A stretch of DNA of 59,636 bases from [Mycobacterium] fortunisiensis (GCF_019050325.1 NZ_VOMB01000013.1:1-59636), one strand, 5' to 3'. Shown: positions 42,615 through 51,935, counted from the stretch's first letter. Made by a program: numbers and translations. The notes: generated from the letters alone by a model not told the origin.

Positions 42615-45600
42615 GTGGGGATGCGGCCTGCGGCGAGGATGCCGAAGCTGACACGACGTAGCCGGGTGTTGATTGCGCTGGCGTTGGTGGTGGTGCTGGC
42701 GCTGTTGATCGGACCGCGGCTGGTCGATGGCTATGTCGACTGGCTGTGGTTCGGTGAGCTCGGGTACCGCTCGGTTTTCACCACTGTGCTGGCCACGCGC
42801 GTGATCGTGTTTCTGGTGGTGGGGCTGTTCATCGGGGCGGTGGTGTTCGCCGGCCTGGCCCTGGCGTATCGCAGCCGCCCGGTGTTCGTTCCCGCGGCCG
42901 GGCCCAACGATCCGGTGGCTCGGTACCGCACGACCGTGCTGGCCCGGTTACGGCTGTTCGGCATCGGGGTGCCCGTCTTCATCGGGTTGCTGGCGGGCGT
43001 CATCGCCCAGAGCTATTGGGTGCGGGTGCAGTTGTTCCTGCACGGCGGTGACTTCGGGGTCACTGACCCGGAGTTCGGCCGCGACCTGGGTTTCTATGCG
43101 TTCGACCTGCCGTTCTACCGGTTGGTCCTGACCTACCTGTTCGTCGCGACGTTCCTGGCGTTCGTGGCGAATCTGTTGGGCCACTATGTGTTCGGCGGCA
43201 TCCGGCTCACCGGCCGCAGCGGGGCGCTGAGCCGCGCCGCGCGGATCCAGTTGATCAGCCTGGTCGGCACCCTGATCCTGCTCAAGGCGTTCGCGTACTG
43301 GCTGGACCGCTACGAGTTGCTCAGCAATACCCGCGCGGCCAAGCCCTTCACCGGCGCCGGCTACACCGACATCAACGCGGTGCTGCCGGCCAAGTTGATC
43401 CTGTTGGCCATTGCCCTGATCTGCGCGGTGGCGGTGTTCTCCGCGATTGTTCTGCGTGACTTGCGGATTCCGGCCATCGGTGTGGTGTTGCTGCTGCTGA
43501 GCTCGCTGGTGGTGGGCGCGGGCTGGCCGCTGGTCGTTGAGCAGTTCAGCGTCAAGCCGAACGCCGCGCAGAAGGAAGCCGAGTACATCAGCCGCAGTAT
43601 CGCCGCGACTCGGCAGGCCTACGGCCTCACCGACGACACGGTGACCTACCGCAGCTACGAGAGCACCGGTGAGACCACCGCTGCCCAGGTCGCCTCGGAC
43701 CGGGCGACCACGTCCAACATCCGGCTGCTGGACCCGACGATCGTCAGCCCGGCCTTCACCCAGTTCCAGCAGGGCAAGAACTTTTACTACTTCCCGGAGC
43801 AGCTGTCCATCGACCGCTATCCCGGGCCCGACGGCTCCCTGCGCGACTTCGTCGTCGCCGCACGCGAACTCAACCCGGACCGGTTGATCGACAACCAGCG
43901 GGACTGGATCAACCGGCACACCGTGTACACCCACGGCAACGGGTTCGTCGCTTCGCCGGCCAACACCGTGCGCGGCATCGCCAACGATCCGAACCAGAAC
44001 GGTGGTTACCCGGAGTTCCTGGCCAGCGTGGTCGGGGCCAACGGTGGTGTGGTGTCGCCCGGTCCGGCGCCGCTGGATCAGCCCCGGGTCTACTTCGGTC
44101 CGGTGATCGCCGATACGTCCGCCGATTACGCCATCGTCGGCAAGATCGGCGACACCGATCGTGAGTACGACTACGAAACCAACACCGAGACCAAGAACTA
44201 CACCTATTCGGGTAGTGGCGGTGTGCCGGTGGGCAACTGGTTGGCGCGCTCCGTGTTCGCGGCGAAGTTCGCCGAGCGGAACTTCTTGCTGTCCAACGTG
44301 ATCGGCGAGGACAGCAAGATCCTGTTCAACCGGGACCCGGCGAAGCGGGTGGAGTCGGTGGCGCCGTGGCTGACCACCGACACCAGTGTGTACCCGGCGA
44401 TCGTCAACAAGCGCATGGTGTGGATCGTCGACGGTTACACCACGCTGGAGAAGTACCCGTACTCGGAGCTGACGACGTTGTCGAGTGCGACGGCCGATTC
44501 CAATGAGGTGGCGGTCAACCGGTTGGCCCCGGACAAGCAGGTGTCCTACATCCGCAACTCGGTCAAGGCCACCGTGGACGCCTATGACGGCACGGTCACG
44601 CTGTACGCCCAGGACGAACAGGATCCGGTGCTCAAGGCCTGGATGAGTGTCTTCCCGGGGACGGTCAAACCCAAGTCGGACATCTCCCCGGAGTTGCAGG
44701 CGCACCTGCGTTACCCGGAGGACCTCTTCAAGGTGCAGCGCGCACTGCTGGCCAAGTATCACGTGGACGATCCGGTGAAGTTCTTCACCAACGCCGACTT
44801 CTGGGATGTCCCACTGGATCCCAACCCGACGGCGAGCAGCTTCCAGCCGCCGTACTACATCGTGGCCCGGGATCTGGCCAACAACAACGGGCAGTCCTCG
44901 TTCCAGCTGACCAGCGCGATGAACTGGATCCGGCGTGACTTCCTGGCCGCTTACATCAGTGCGAGTTCCGATCCGTCGAGCTATGGCAAGATCACCGTGT
45001 TGACCATTCCGGGCCAGGTGAACGGGCCCAAACTGGCGTTCAACGCGATCAGCACCGATACCGCGGTGTCGCAGGATCTCGGTGTGATCGGGCGCGACAA
45101 CCAGAACCGGATCCGGTGGGGCAACCTGCTGACGCTCCCGATGGCCAACGGCGGCTTGCTGTACGTGGCACCGGTGTACGCCTCGCCGGGCAGCAGCGAC
45201 GCGGCCTCGTCGTATCCGCGTCTGATTCGAGTGGCGATGCTCTACGGCGACAAGGTCGGTTACGCGCCGACCGTCAGCGATGCCCTGACCGAGTTGTTCG
45301 GGCCGGGTGCCGGCGCCACCGCGACCGACGTGGCGCCCACCGAGGGCAAGCCGCAGCAGACCCCCGACGCGGCGGCCGCCGCGCAGCCGCCTGCCAACGC
45401 CGACGGTCAGGCACCGCAAGGTACTCCGCCTCCGGCGGTCGCAGCGGTGCCCCCGGGTGCGCCAGTGCAGCTGTCCCCGGCCAAGTCCGCCGCGCTCAAG
45501 GAGATCGAGTCGGCGATGTCGGCGGCGCGTGACGCTCAGCGCAGTGGTGACTTCGGCAAGTACGGTGACGCGTTGCAGAAGTTGAACGATGCGATGAACA

Positions 45601-45620
45601 AGTACGACTCCGCCAAGTAG
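42615..45620 (+). CDS. UPF0182 large membrane protein (Rv3193c-like)
   Basis: A 1001-residue protein. About seven transmembrane helices lie in the first 310 residues (for example 19-37, 61-83, 115-134, 168-190, 210-229, 256-280 and 286-305). A large periplasmic domain follows, with conserved segments such as [59 protein letters not shown] and [18 protein letters not shown]. The tail is Ala/Pro/Gln-rich, with a final helix ([20 protein letters not shown]). No enzymatic function is known. GTG 42615 starts [11 protein letters not shown]. The last four codons (TCC GCC AAG TAG) form the start of a 34-bp repeat. Confidence 0.92.
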   Translation: MGMRPAARMPKLTRRSRVLIALALVVVLALLIGPRLVDGYVDWLWFGELGYRSVFTTVLATRVIVFLVVGLFIGAVVFAGLALAYRSRPVFVPAAGPNDPVARYRTTVLARLRLFGIGVPVFIGLLAGVIAQSYWVRVQLFLHGGDFGVTDPEFGRDLGFYAFDLPFYRLVLTYLFVATFLAFVANLLGHYVFGGIRLTGRSGALSRAARIQLISLVGTLILLKAFAYWLDRYELLSNTRAAKPFTGAGYTDINAVLPAKLILLAIALICAVAVFSAIVLRDLRIPAIGVVLLLLSSLVVGAGWPLVVEQFSVKPNAAQKEAEYISRSIAATRQAYGLTDDTVTYRSYESTGETTAAQVASDRATTSNIRLLDPTIVSPAFTQFQQGKNFYYFPEQLSIDRYPGPDGSLRDFVVAARELNPDRLIDNQRDWINRHTVYTHGNGFVASPANTVRGIANDPNQNGGYPEFLASVVGANGGVVSPGPAPLDQPRVYFGPVIADTSADYAIVGKIGDTDREYDYETNTETKNYTYSGSGGVPVGNWLARSVFAAKFAERNFLLSNVIGEDSKILFNRDPAKRVESVAPWLTTDTSVYPAIVNKRMVWIVDGYTTLEKYPYSELTTLSSATADSNEVAVNRLAPDKQVSYIRNSVKATVDAYDGTVTLYAQDEQDPVLKAWMSVFPGTVKPKSDISPELQAHLRYPEDLFKVQRALLAKYHVDDPVKFFTNADFWDVPLDPNPTASSFQPPYYIVARDLANNNGQSSFQLTSAMNWIRRDFLAAYISASSDPSSYGKITVLTIPGQVNGPKLAFNAISTDTAVSQDLGVIGRDNQNRIRWGNLLTLPMANGGLLYVAPVYASPGSSDAASSYPRLIRVAMLYGDKVGYAPTVSDALTELFGPGAGATATDVAPTEGKPQQTPDAAAAAQPPANADGQAPQGTPPPAVAAVPPGAPVQLSPAKSAALKEIESAMSAARDAQRSGDFGKYGDALQKLNDAMNKYDSAK

Positions 45621-45757
45621 CGGAGCGGATTGGCGCGATGGGACCGCCAAGTAGCGGAGCGGATTGGCGCGGAGGTACCGCCAAGTAGCGGAGCGGATTG
45701 GCGCGACGGGACCGCCAAGTAGCGGAGCGGATTGGCGCGACGGGACCGCCAAGTAGC
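45610..45757. repeat. 34-bp tandem repeat array (4 copies plus a partial)
   Basis: Units at 45610-45643, 45644-45677, 45678-45711 and 45712-45745 and a 12-bp partial at 45746-45757. The unit starts CCGCCAAGTAGCGGAGCGGA and continues TTGGCGCG plus six variable bases. Units 3 and 4 are identical. The first copy includes the last codons and stop of the UPF0182 gene. Each unit can fold with CGCCAA pairing to TTGGCG around a 13-base loop. At 34 bp the frame shifts in each copy, so it is not coding. It is probably a VNTR-type element and may end transcription. Confidence 0.92.
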
Positions 45758-45798
45758 TGATACTCGCCGGGTGCGGTGCCGACAATTAAGCTGCGTCG

Positions 45799-48700
45799 GT
45801 GCGCTATCGCTTGCTTGGGCCGCTGCAGGTGCTGCATGCCGGTGCACCGGTGGATATCGGTGCACCCAAGCAGCGCACGGTGCTGGCGATGCTGCTGCTG
45901 GCGCAGGGCCGAGTGGTATCTGTCGACCGGCTGATCGATGCGGTGTGGGGTGACGATCCGCCGGCCAGCGCCACGGCGAGCCTGCAGGCCTACATCTCGA
46001 ATCTGCGCCGGGTTCTGCGGGACGGCTCGCCGGTGGCGTCACCGATTGTGCGTCTGCCACCGGGCTACTACCTCGAGGTACCCGACGATGCGGTGGATGT
46101 CGCGGTGTTCGCCGCGCGGTGTGCCGATGCCGGGGCCGCCGTGGGCCAGCAGCGCTGGGCCGAGGCGTTGTCGGCCGCCGATGAGGCGCTGACGCTGTGG
46201 CGGGGAGACCTGCTCAGCGACCTGGCCGAGCAGGATTGGATCACCCAGGATGCGGCCCGGCTCCGCGAGCTGCACAACCAGTGCCTCGATCATCGGATCA
46301 CCGCGCTGCTGGCGTTGGGGCAGGTCCCACTGGCATTGTCAGCGGCGGCCGAATTGTGTTCGGCTGAACCGTTCTCCGACCGGGGCACCTGGCTGCTCAT
46401 GCTCGCGCAGTATCGAGCGGGCCGGGTCTCCGAGGCGCTGGATACCTACGCCGGTCACGCCCGTCGGCTCGATGCAGAACTCGGCTTGGCGCCGAGCACC
46501 GAATTACGTGAACTGCAGACTGCGATCCTGCGCCAGGCGCCGGAGTTGGCGGCGTGGCCCCGTTCGCCCGAGTGGACCGGTGCCGATGAGGTGCACACGC
46601 CGGCCGCCCCACCGGCCCAGGCGCCGGCACCTGACGTGGGCCGCGCCGCCCTGATCGGACGTGGTCGTGAATTGTCCACCGCAGCAGACCTTCTCGATGA
46701 GGTACGGGTCGGTGAGACGCGATGGCTGGTGCTGTCCGGTCCGCCGGGTATCGGCAAGACGCGTCTGGCCGAGGAGATCGATGCCCGGTTCGGCGACGAT
46801 GCGGTCTGGGTGACGTGCCCCGACGAGCGCACCACACCACCGTGGTGGCCGATGCGACAACTGGTGCGGGGTTTGGGCGGCGATGCCGACGAGGTGCTGG
46901 TGGTGCCGGCGCACGCCGATCCGGACACCGCGCGGTTTCGGGTGTACGAGCGGGTGCAGACACTGTTGGAGTCGGTACGGCGGCCGCTGATGGTGGTGAT
47001 CGACGATGTGCAGTGGGCGGATTCGACTTCGGCGGCCTGCTTGGCCTACATCGCCGGGGCGCTGTGGGGGCACCCGGTGGCCATCGTGCTCACCGTCCGT
47101 GACGGGGAGCACGGCGACGAGGTTGCCCGCCTGCTGGCGACGGTGGCCCGCGGGGAGGGCAACCGGCAGCTGATCCTGCCTGCGCTGTCGTCCGAAGATG
47201 TTGCGGTGCTGGCCAATCAGATCGCCCCAGATGCAGTCGACGACGCCGAGGCGGTGGTGTTGGCCGAACGCACCGGCGGCAACCCGTTCTTCGTGTCCGA
47301 ATACGCTCGCCTGCCGCGCGCGGAGCGGCACGAGATCCCGGTCGCGGTGAAAGCCGTACTGGATCGTCGGCTGGCCGGCCTGGCACCCGAGGTGCTCGGG
47401 CTGATGCGGGTGGCGGCGGTGGTCGGTGACGTGATCGACGCCGACGCGGTGCTGGTGCTGGGCCGGGTGGCCGGGCTGGACTTCGACACCCTGGCCGATC
47501 ATCTGGACGCGGCTGCCGACGAGCGGATCGTGGTGAGCGCGCATGCCGGTGACGGCTATACCTTCGCGCACGCGCTGTTGCGTGAGCATCTGGTGGCCGG
47601 GCTGCCGGCGCTGCGCCGCCGGCGTCTGCACCTTCAGGTGGCGGATGCGTTGACCGACAGTGTGTCTGCAGATGCGGTGACTCGGCGGGCCCAGCATCTG
47701 GTGGCCGCCCAGCCGCTGGCGGATCCACAGCAGGTGGTGTCGGCCTGCCGGTTGGCCGCCGAGCAGGCGACGCAGCGGTGGAGTTCGGATATCGCGGCCC
47801 GGTGGTGGCAGGCGGCCCTCGATGCGTATGACCGGTTGCCGAGTGCCGTGCGCAGCGATGTGGAGCGCGACGACTTGACGGTGGCGATGCTCGACGCGCA
47901 TGCCCGCGCCGGCCGTGGACGGTTGGTGCTCGACGCGGTTGAGCGGAATCTGGCCGATGCCTTGCGCAGTGAGCGGGCGGATACCGCCGGTCGGGTGGCC
48001 AGTGCACTGTTGCGGGCCAGCGGGGGATGGCCGTGGTTGGCGCCGGGGGAGGACCCGGGCTCGCTGCTGGCCCTGCTGGAGCGGGCCGCGTCGATGGCAA
48101 GTGCCCATCCGGGACCGGGGGCGCGGGTGCTGGCCGCGCTGGCCGTCGGATGCTGCTATCACCCGGATCCGGCGGTGGCCGCGGGGTTTCTCGACCGGGC
48201 CGAGGAATTGGCGCGACGCACGGGCGATCCCGATGTCATCGCCGACACGTTGATGGGCCGGCTGATCACCTATTCCGGGGTGGCCGAGTTCAGCGAGGCG
48301 ACCTTCGGCTGGATCGACCGGTTGAATGCTTTGCGGCACAGCAGGTCCCGGGAAGACGTGGTGATCGCCCATTCGGTCGCGACGATGGCGGCGATGAACC
48401 TTGGCGACATCGAGCGCACCGAGCGGCACTTGCGCGCCGGGATGGCCGGCAGCGAGGAGCTCCAGCTGCCGGTGCTGCGTGCCCAATTACGGTGGATGCA
48501 AGCGGTGTTGGCGATCTGGCGCGGAGACTTCGCCGAGGCCGGTCGCCACCACGCGATCGCCGCCCATGTTCACGAACAAACCGAACTCTACGGTGCCGGA
48601 AGTGGATTGCTGGCCGAGGTGACGCTGTTGCGGGAGACCGGCGGCCCGGTGCCTGCCGGGCTGAGTGCCGCCCTCCCGCACGATGACTCCGGTGGTCAGG

Positions 48701-49203
48701 GGATGGCGGCCCTGGTACACACCGCGCTGCTCACCGCTGTCGACGGTTCGCGGGCCGAGGCGGTGGCCCAGCTGGATTATTGGCGCCTCGACACCGACCG
48801 GGGGCAGGTGTGGACCGGGTTGGGGCAGGCCGCCTGGATGGCGCACCTGGCCGCCGACTACGGGTTGGACGACTACGCGGGCGACCTGTTGGCTGCGCTG
48901 GAACCGTTCGCCGACCGCATAGCGATGATCGGACAGGTCGGGCACGCGGGACCGGTGGCGTTGGCGACGGCACGGTTGCACGCGCTACGGGGGGACCGCG
49001 AGCGCGCGCTGATCGACCTGGGCCGGGCCGAGGACATCGCCCGGCGCACCGAGGCCAAGCCCACCCAATTGTGGTGTGCGCTGTTGCGGTGCCGGCTCAC
49101 CGAGGACGGACCGAGCCGGCGCGAGGCCGCACGGCAACTGCTCGCCGAGGCACAGGAGTTGGGCATGGCCGGTCTGGTGGTCCGCGTGTCGCTGCTGACC
49201 TGA
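45799..49203 (+). CDS. AfsR/SARP-type regulator with BTAD, AAA ATPase and TPR-like domains
   Basis: An 1134-residue regulator. The N-terminal winged helix (1-90: MRYRLLGPLQVLHAGAPVDIG, VSVDRLIDAVWGDDPPASATASLQAYISNLRRVL) binds DNA, and the BTAD domain follows (about 95-245). An ATPase module has Walker A SGPPGIGKTRLAEE near 313-326 and Walker B LMVVIDDVQWADS near 397. The C-terminal 500 residues are helical and TPR-like. Such proteins are large signal-integrating activators of secondary or peripheral metabolism genes. The start is GTG 45799, with no clear RBS. The likely target is the FAD oxidoreductase gene 100 bp downstream. It carries no kinase or membrane segments. Confidence 0.9.
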   Translation: MRYRLLGPLQVLHAGAPVDIGAPKQRTVLAMLLLAQGRVVSVDRLIDAVWGDDPPASATASLQAYISNLRRVLRDGSPVASPIVRLPPGYYLEVPDDAVDVAVFAARCADAGAAVGQQRWAEALSAADEALTLWRGDLLSDLAEQDWITQDAARLRELHNQCLDHRITALLALGQVPLALSAAAELCSAEPFSDRGTWLLMLAQYRAGRVSEALDTYAGHARRLDAELGLAPSTELRELQTAILRQAPELAAWPRSPEWTGADEVHTPAAPPAQAPAPDVGRAALIGRGRELSTAADLLDEVRVGETRWLVLSGPPGIGKTRLAEEIDARFGDDAVWVTCPDERTTPPWWPMRQLVRGLGGDADEVLVVPAHADPDTARFRVYERVQTLLESVRRPLMVVIDDVQWADSTSAACLAYIAGALWGHPVAIVLTVRDGEHGDEVARLLATVARGEGNRQLILPALSSEDVAVLANQIAPDAVDDAEAVVLAERTGGNPFFVSEYARLPRAERHEIPVAVKAVLDRRLAGLAPEVLGLMRVAAVVGDVIDADAVLVLGRVAGLDFDTLADHLDAAADERIVVSAHAGDGYTFAHALLREHLVAGLPALRRRRLHLQVADALTDSVSADAVTRRAQHLVAAQPLADPQQVVSACRLAAEQATQRWSSDIAARWWQAALDAYDRLPSAVRSDVERDDLTVAMLDAHARAGRGRLVLDAVERNLADALRSERADTAGRVASALLRASGGWPWLAPGEDPGSLLALLERAASMASAHPGPGARVLAALAVGCCYHPDPAVAAGFLDRAEELARRTGDPDVIADTLMGRLITYSGVAEFSEATFGWIDRLNALRHSRSREDVVIAHSVATMAAMNLGDIERTERHLRAGMAGSEELQLPVLRAQLRWMQAVLAIWRGDFAEAGRHHAIAAHVHEQTELYGAGSGLLAEVTLLRETGGPVPAGLSAALPHDDSGGQGMAALVHTALLTAVDGSRAEAVAQLDYWRLDTDRGQVWTGLGQAAWMAHLAADYGLDDYAGDLLAALEPFADRIAMIGQVGHAGPVALATARLHALRGDRERALIDLGRAEDIARRTEAKPTQLWCALLRCRLTEDGPSRREAARQLLAEAQELGMAGLVVRVSLLT

Positions 49204-49206
49204 CCT

Positions 49207-49247
49207 GGGGCTTGGCGGTTTCTTGAGCTCGGCGCCAAGTGAACCCC
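49207..49247 (+). promoter_or_regulatory. Hairpin between the BTAD regulator and the oxidoreductase
   Basis: CTTGGCG (49211-49217) pairs with CGCCAAG (49233-49239), and GGGG (49207-49210) can pair with CCCC (49244-49247) across a small bulge. It begins four bases after the regulator stop and precedes a possible RBS (AAGGGGG). It may be a terminator-attenuator or may mask translation of the next gene. There is no T-run. Confidence 0.35.
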
Positions 49248-49303
49248 AAGGGGGTGCGCCGATGCTGTGCGCGACATTCGTACCGCGCGCCGAGAGGATT
49301 CCG

Positions 49304-50698
49304 ATGACCCTGACCGATGTTGCCCACGGCGGCCTGGACGATGCGCTGACCGGGTTGCGGGCCCACGTCGCCGCCCCCGTCGCGCTGCCCGGAGAAGCCG
49401 GCTACGAGCGGGCCACCCCGTGGAACGTGGCGGCCACGGTGGCGCCGGCCGCGGTGGTGTTGGCGACCTCGGTCTACGACATCGCCAACACCGTGCGGTT
49501 CGCCGCAGCCCGGGGATATCGGGTGAGTGTGCAAGCCACCGGGCACGGCGCGATGGGCGTGGCGCCTGACACCCTCCTGGTGGTGACCGCCGGCATGACG
49601 AGCGTCACCGTCGACCCGGTGGCGCGCACCGCGCGGGTGGCCGCCGGGGCGACGTGGCAGCACGTGCTCGACGCGGCCTCCCCGCACGGCCTGGCCGGGA
49701 TCTGTGGCTCCGCACCGGGAGTCGGCGTGGTGGGGCTCCTCACCGGCGGGGGCATCGGGCCGCTGGTGCGTAGTGTCGGCTTGTCGTCTGACTACGTGCG
49801 GTCCTTCGAATTGGTCACCGGCACCGGAGAGGTACTGCGGGTGACGCCCGAGCAGAACGCGGAGCTGTTCTGGGGGTTGCGCGGCGGCAAGTCGACGCTG
49901 GGAATCGTCGCCTCCGTCGACATCGAGTTGCTGCCGATCTCCGAGTTCTATGGTGGGGCAGTATTTTTCGATGGTGCCGACGCGGCGGCGGTACTGCGCG
50001 AGTGGGCGCAATGGTGCGCCGTGTTACCCGAGTCGGTGTCGACTTCCATCGCCTTGCAACAGCTTCCATCGCTACCCGGCATCCCTGAGCCGCTGGGCGG
50101 GAAGTTCACCGTGGCGGTGCGCTACGCCGCCGTCGATGACTTCGCCGCAGCGCAGCGGCTGCTGGAGCCGATGCGGGCCGTCGCGACGCCGGTCCTCGAC
50201 ACCGTCGCGGTGCTGCCCTACGCGGCAATCGGTGCGGTGCATGCCGATCCGGTCGACCCGATGCCGCTGTACGAACACCACACCCTGTTGCGGGAATTGA
50301 CGTCGGACACCGTCGATGTCCTGCTCGCCGCCGCCGGGCCGGATTCCGGTTCGGTGCAGACGATCGTGGAAGTCCGGATGCTCGGTGGTGCCTATGCGCG
50401 GGAAGGGCGGCACCGCAGCGCGTTCTGCCACCGCGACGCGGCCTTCGCCGTGACCACCATCGGGGTCCTGGTGCCGCCGGTCGCCGACGTAGTGGTGCCG
50501 CAGGCCGGCGCGCTCGTCGTGGCGCTGTCGCAGTGGTCCACCGGCGGCCAGATCGCCAACTTCGCGCCGTCGGACGACGCCGGCCGGGCAGCACGCGTCT
50601 ACGACGAGGACACCTTGCACTGGCTGGCCGCGCTGGCCGAGAGGCATGACCCGGCCGGGGTGTTCCGGTGCGGCCCGGTGGTGCGTTTCGTAGGCTGA
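49304..50698 (+). CDS. FAD-binding PCMH-type (berberine-bridge-like) oxidoreductase
   Basis: A 464-residue flavoprotein. The PCMH FAD-binding domain spans about 40-215: VVLATSVYDIANTVRFAAARGYRVSVQATGHGAMG, LLVVTAGMTSVTVDPVARTARVAAGATWQHVLDAA and LLTGGGIGPLVRSVGLSSDYVRSFELVTGTGEVLRV. The C-terminal segment ends with a BBE-like motif (HWLAALAERHDPAGVFRCGPVV), in place of the usual NYxxR. The His in TGHGAMG is the position that covalently binds FAD in some members. ATG 49304, with GAGAGGA upstream, is chosen; ATG 49262 with AAGGGGG is an alternative adding 14 residues. The substrate is unknown; the BTAD regulator upstream probably controls it. Confidence 0.87.
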   Translation: MTLTDVAHGGLDDALTGLRAHVAAPVALPGEAGYERATPWNVAATVAPAAVVLATSVYDIANTVRFAAARGYRVSVQATGHGAMGVAPDTLLVVTAGMTSVTVDPVARTARVAAGATWQHVLDAASPHGLAGICGSAPGVGVVGLLTGGGIGPLVRSVGLSSDYVRSFELVTGTGEVLRVTPEQNAELFWGLRGGKSTLGIVASVDIELLPISEFYGGAVFFDGADAAAVLREWAQWCAVLPESVSTSIALQQLPSLPGIPEPLGGKFTVAVRYAAVDDFAAAQRLLEPMRAVATPVLDTVAVLPYAAIGAVHADPVDPMPLYEHHTLLRELTSDTVDVLLAAAGPDSGSVQTIVEVRMLGGAYAREGRHRSAFCHRDAAFAVTTIGVLVPPVADVVVPQAGALVVALSQWSTGGQIANFAPSDDAGRAARVYDEDTLHWLAALAERHDPAGVFRCGPVVRFVG

Positions 50699-50741
50699 TT
50701 TTCGGGCGATTTCGGGCCGAAATGGCCTTTGACCATACGAT

Positions 50742-50771
50742 TTGGAACTGCGACGACCGTCCCGGTAACCT
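50742..50771 (+). promoter_or_regulatory. Possible tRNA-fMet promoter
   Basis: TTGGAA (50742-50747) and TAACCT (50766-50771), spaced by 18 bp, place a start point a few bases before the tRNA 5' end at 50784. The match to mycobacterial SigA hexamers is fair. Confidence 0.4.
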
Positions 50772-50783
50772 GGTATTCACCAA

Positions 50784-50857
50784 CGCGGGGTGGAGCAGCT
50801 CGGTAGCTCGCTGGGCTCATAACCCAGAGGTCGCAGGTTCGAATCCTGTCCCCGCTA
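50784..50857 (+). tRNA. Initiator tRNA-fMet (CAT anticodon)
   Basis: A 74-base cloverleaf. The acceptor stem is CGCGGGG against CCCCGCT, with an unpaired first position (C opposite T), the mark of bacterial initiators. The anticodon stem CTGGG/CCCAG has three consecutive G-C pairs around CTCATAA, the second initiator hallmark. D loop AGCTCGGTAGCT, variable loop AGGTC and T arm GCAGGTTCGAATCCTGT are standard. CCA is not encoded (CTA follows the discriminator A). Confidence 0.95.
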
Positions 50858-50862
50858 CTAGC

Positions 50863-50900
50863 GAGAATGGCTCTCAGGCGAAAGCCTGGGGGCCATTCTC
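50863..50900 (+). terminator. Hairpin after tRNA-fMet
   Basis: GAGAATGGC (50863-50871) pairs with GCCATTCTC (50892-50900), and inside it CAGGC pairs with GCCTG around a stable GAAA tetraloop. It starts six bases after the tRNA. No T-run follows, but the stem is strong enough to act in termination or 3' processing. Confidence 0.6.
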
Positions 50901-50916
50901 AATCTCAACGCTCTGG

Positions 50917-51066
50917 CCCGTCGAGGTGCCCGGTGAATTGTGTTATTTCTCAACGTATCCGCAATTGCGGAAAGCTCTTGGGTGATACACCGAACAGATC
51001 GACAGGGAGCTACCGATCATCGGCTTCACCGACAACCGGTTCGATCCCGGCAGCTTGGTGGATTAG
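50917..51066 (+). pseudogene. Possible gene remnant
   Basis: One frame reads PVEVPGELCYFSTYPQLRKALG, then an internal TGA at 50983-50985, then YTEQIDRELPIIGFTDNRFDPG and SLVD before TAG at 51064-51066. The composition (aromatic, hydrophobic, few Arg/Ala runs) looks more like protein than the other frames. There is no start and the stop overlaps the end of the antitoxin gene. I do not recognise the family. It may be the decayed end of a gene lost next to the tRNA, or chance. Confidence 0.3.
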
Positions 51067-51386
51067 CCCGTCAACTCGACGCTGCTGTCATCGAACTCCG
51101 CCACAATCCGTAAGTTGCCGCCCAGCGCCGCCACGTACGACTGCAATGTGCCCAGTTCGGTCCGCGACAGGTCCCCGCTTTCCAGCTTCGACACGCGCGC
51201 CTGCGACACACCCATGAGTGCAGCGACATCGGATTGCCGGGCGTGGCCGTGTGCCTTCCGAATGTCGGCCAGCTGCTGAGCCTGAACGGCTTCGTGCATC
51301 AACTTCCGCGCGGCATCGATGCGCGCGGGATCGAGTCGGCCCCGTTCGATCGCCTCCGCGCGAATCTCGCGCCAATCGCGTGCCAT
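51063..51386 (-). CDS. higA: HigA-like XRE antitoxin
   Basis: A 107-residue antitoxin with a C-terminal XRE helix-turn-helix: RKAHGHARQSDVAALMGVSQARVSKLESGDLSRTELGTLQSYVAALGG (about 44-91), ending in a short acidic strand (RIVAEFDDSSVEL). The N-terminal 40 residues are helical and charged. It follows the toxin gene with one base between stop and start, the toxin-first order of HigBA systems. The pair resembles Rv3182-Rv3183 of M. tuberculosis. It should neutralise the toxin and repress the shared promoter. Confidence 0.87.
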   Translation of the reverse strand: MARDWREIRAEAIERGRLDPARIDAARKLMHEAVQAQQLADIRKAHGHARQSDVAALMGVSQARVSKLESGDLSRTELGTLQSYVAALGGNLRIVAEFDDSSVELTG

Positions 51387-51387
51387 G

Positions 51388-51738
51388 TCAACTACCTCCC
51401 GTTGCCAGCCAACCCGCGTAGCGCTGCTCCGCGATCGGAATGTTCGTGTCGTACCAACTCTTCCAAGTGCCCGATTTGTCTCCGCCGATCAGCAGGATGG
51501 CCTGCCGCGCGGGATCGAAGATGAACAGGATTCGGATGCTGGTGCCGGCTGGGCGAAGCTCTTTCATGTTGTGGAACTTTGAACCCTTGACCTTGTCCAC
51601 CATTGGTCTGCCGAGCGTTGGGCCTTCCAATTCCAACAGATCGATGGCCGCTGCTACGGCGGCCATCGAGTCTTCGTCGAGAGTGAAGAACCACAGTTCG
51701 ACCTCCTCGAGCAGAAGCACGGGCCAAACGGTTCCCAT
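51388..51738 (-). CDS. higB: HigB/RelE-superfamily toxin
   Basis: A 116-residue protein of the phage-derived Gp49-like/HigB family: VELWFFTLDEDSMAAVAAAIDLLELEGPTLGRPMVDKVKGSKFHNMKELRP, then GTSIRILFIFDPARQAILLIGGDKSGTWKSWYDTNIPIAEQRY. The GRPxVDxxKGSKxHNMKELR block and the IRxLFxFDP strand are diagnostic. Such toxins cleave mRNA on the ribosome. ATG 51738 lies directly beside an inverted repeat, and no Shine-Dalgarno is visible, suggesting a very short or absent leader. It is first of the two-gene operon. Confidence 0.87.
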   Translation of the reverse strand: MGTVWPVLLLEEVELWFFTLDEDSMAAVAAAIDLLELEGPTLGRPMVDKVKGSKFHNMKELRPAGTSIRILFIFDPARQAILLIGGDKSGTWKSWYDTNIPIAEQRYAGWLATGGS

Positions 51739-51741
51739 CAG

Positions 51742-51759
51742 TATAACTCGTAAGTTATA
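51742..51759 (-). promoter_or_regulatory. Palindromic operator/promoter of the HigBA pair
   Basis: TATAACT and AGTTATA flank CGTA, a perfect 7-bp inverted repeat ending three bases before the toxin ATG. Each arm contains a -10-like hexamer on the minus strand (TATAAC, TATACT). Its AT-richness is striking against the genome. It is the expected binding site for HigA autoregulation. Confidence 0.75.
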
Positions 51760-51935
51760 TGAATGGGTTGTCCATGGGTGAATTCGGATTCAGCGTCCCG
51801 GTGCGGGCAGTTGTTACCCGGTGCAGAATCCGAGAGTCCGTAACCCATGTGCCCGATACTGGCAGCGGGTACCGACAGTCAGTGGTGCTGTTCAACAGCG
51901 CGTCTTGGTAGCGCCGTCGACCTCTATTCGACCGC

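Noticed and set aside
45610..45757. Tandem repeats as a CRISPR array
   Set aside because: Units abut directly without unique spacers, and no cas genes are present.
42948..45785. A 945-codon open frame on the minus strand
   Set aside because: It is antisense to the well-supported UPF0182 gene, has Arg/His/Gly/Gln-rich composition and no recognisable domain, and reads through the 34-bp repeats. It is a GC-codon shadow.
50784..51066. Integration site of a prophage or island at tRNA-fMet
   Set aside because: No integrase gene and no duplicated tRNA 3' end were seen in the window.
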